Source: an uncultured Bacteroidia bacterium
GTDB taxonomy: Bacteria > Bacteroidota > Bacteroidia > Bacteroidales > UBA932
Direction: 5' to 3'
Assembly (NCBI GenBank): GCA_902789445.1
Contig: CADAOB010000018.1
Coordinates: 43,047-77,545 of the forward strand
Length of the DNA stretch: 34,499 nt
Below are positions 34,298 through 34,499 of the stretch, piece by piece (the first letter of the stretch is position 1; each line of letters opens with the position of its first letter). The notes beneath the pieces were generated by a model. It saw only the letters and a list, made by a program, of their open reading frames with translations. It had not been told where the DNA came from and ran no database searches. The translations under genes and the position numbers were made by a program.

Positions 34298-34499
34298 TTA
34301 CCAGGCATAGAACGGCCAGTGTATGCCGAACTTGATGCCCGAGGCGGGTTTGATGTAGTGATAGGCGGAGAAATACTCGGGCCGGTCCCAACTCTCGCGG
34401 AAAGCGTTGGTGTACTTGATGAAAATACTGGCCCGCTTCCACTGGATGTTGGCGAAGATGTCGCAGTAGGGGATATTGCCGTATTTCTCGCGTTCCTGG
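34298..34499 (-). CDS. Putative porin (Porin_10-like), C-terminal end only
   Basis: Sixty-seven codons of an open frame continue past the window edge and stop at TAA (34300 down to 34298). The residues IPYCDIFANIQWKRASIFIK, NAFRESWDRPEYFSAYHYI and GIKFGIHWPFYAW resemble the closing strands of the Bacteroidota 'putative porin' family, with alternating aromatic residues and an aromatic C-terminus that acts as the barrel-assembly signal. The N-terminal part is outside the window, so substrate and full length are unknown. Confidence 0.72.
   Translation of the reverse strand, partial: QEREKYGNIPYCDIFANIQWKRASIFIKYTNAFRESWDRPEYFSAYHYIKPASGIKFGIHWPFYAW

Overview
The window is chromosomal DNA of a GC-rich member of the Bacteroidota, most likely order Bacteroidales. 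Four observations support this: promoters of the TAnnTTTG (-7) type, many SPII lipoproteins with short lipoboxes, a FimA/Mfa-type (type V) fimbrial operon with DUF3575 and FimB/Mfa2 genes, and a Porin_10-like barrel end. Genus cannot be fixed from the sequence. Gene density is high, and many neighbours overlap by 1-4 bases.

Left part (1-10.9 kb): the 3' end of an RlmB/TrmH-type rRNA 2'-O-methyltransferase, a head GIN (DUF2807) exported protein, an M19 dipeptidase, and a GH78 alpha-L-rhamnosidase lipoprotein whose frame is broken close to its 3' end by an apparent internal deletion. Next come a convergent deoD purine nucleoside phosphorylase, then a two-gene unit of a periplasmic THI5/NMT1-like binding protein with a membrane sensor-HAMP-SpoIIE phosphatase, then htpG on the opposite strand.

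Middle part (11.0-25.0 kb): one long surface-fimbria operon. It holds a DUF3575 outer-membrane protein, a large lipoprotein with an OmpA-like segment and repeat-like C-terminus, three tandem fimbrillin lipoproteins, a FimB/Mfa2-type anchor/minor subunit and a 1838-residue multidomain lipoprotein that is probably the tip adhesin. The operon ends at a perfect 13-bp terminator. A separate 555-residue lipoprotein of unknown family follows, with its own terminator.

Right part (25.0-34.5 kb): tRNA-Val(CAC), an AlaX-like trans-editing protein, a 350-base gene-free stretch full of repeats and hairpins, and tRNA-Gly(CCC) with an unusual T-loop. Then a compact galactan/galactose operon: GH53 endo-galactanase, GH2 beta-galactosidase, galK, galM. 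Galactan would be cut to galacto-oligosaccharides at the cell surface, trimmed to galactose, anomerised and phosphorylated. A LolC/E-type permease gene follows 9 bases later, then a 134-bp MITE-like palindromic element, a convergent MltF-like lytic transglycosylase and the C-terminal end of a putative porin.

The best candidates for less-described biology are the binding protein/SpoIIE phosphatase pair, the mosaic tip protein, the OmpA-like/DUF3575 pair of the fimbrial operon, and the repeat cluster between the AlaX-like gene and tRNA-Gly.
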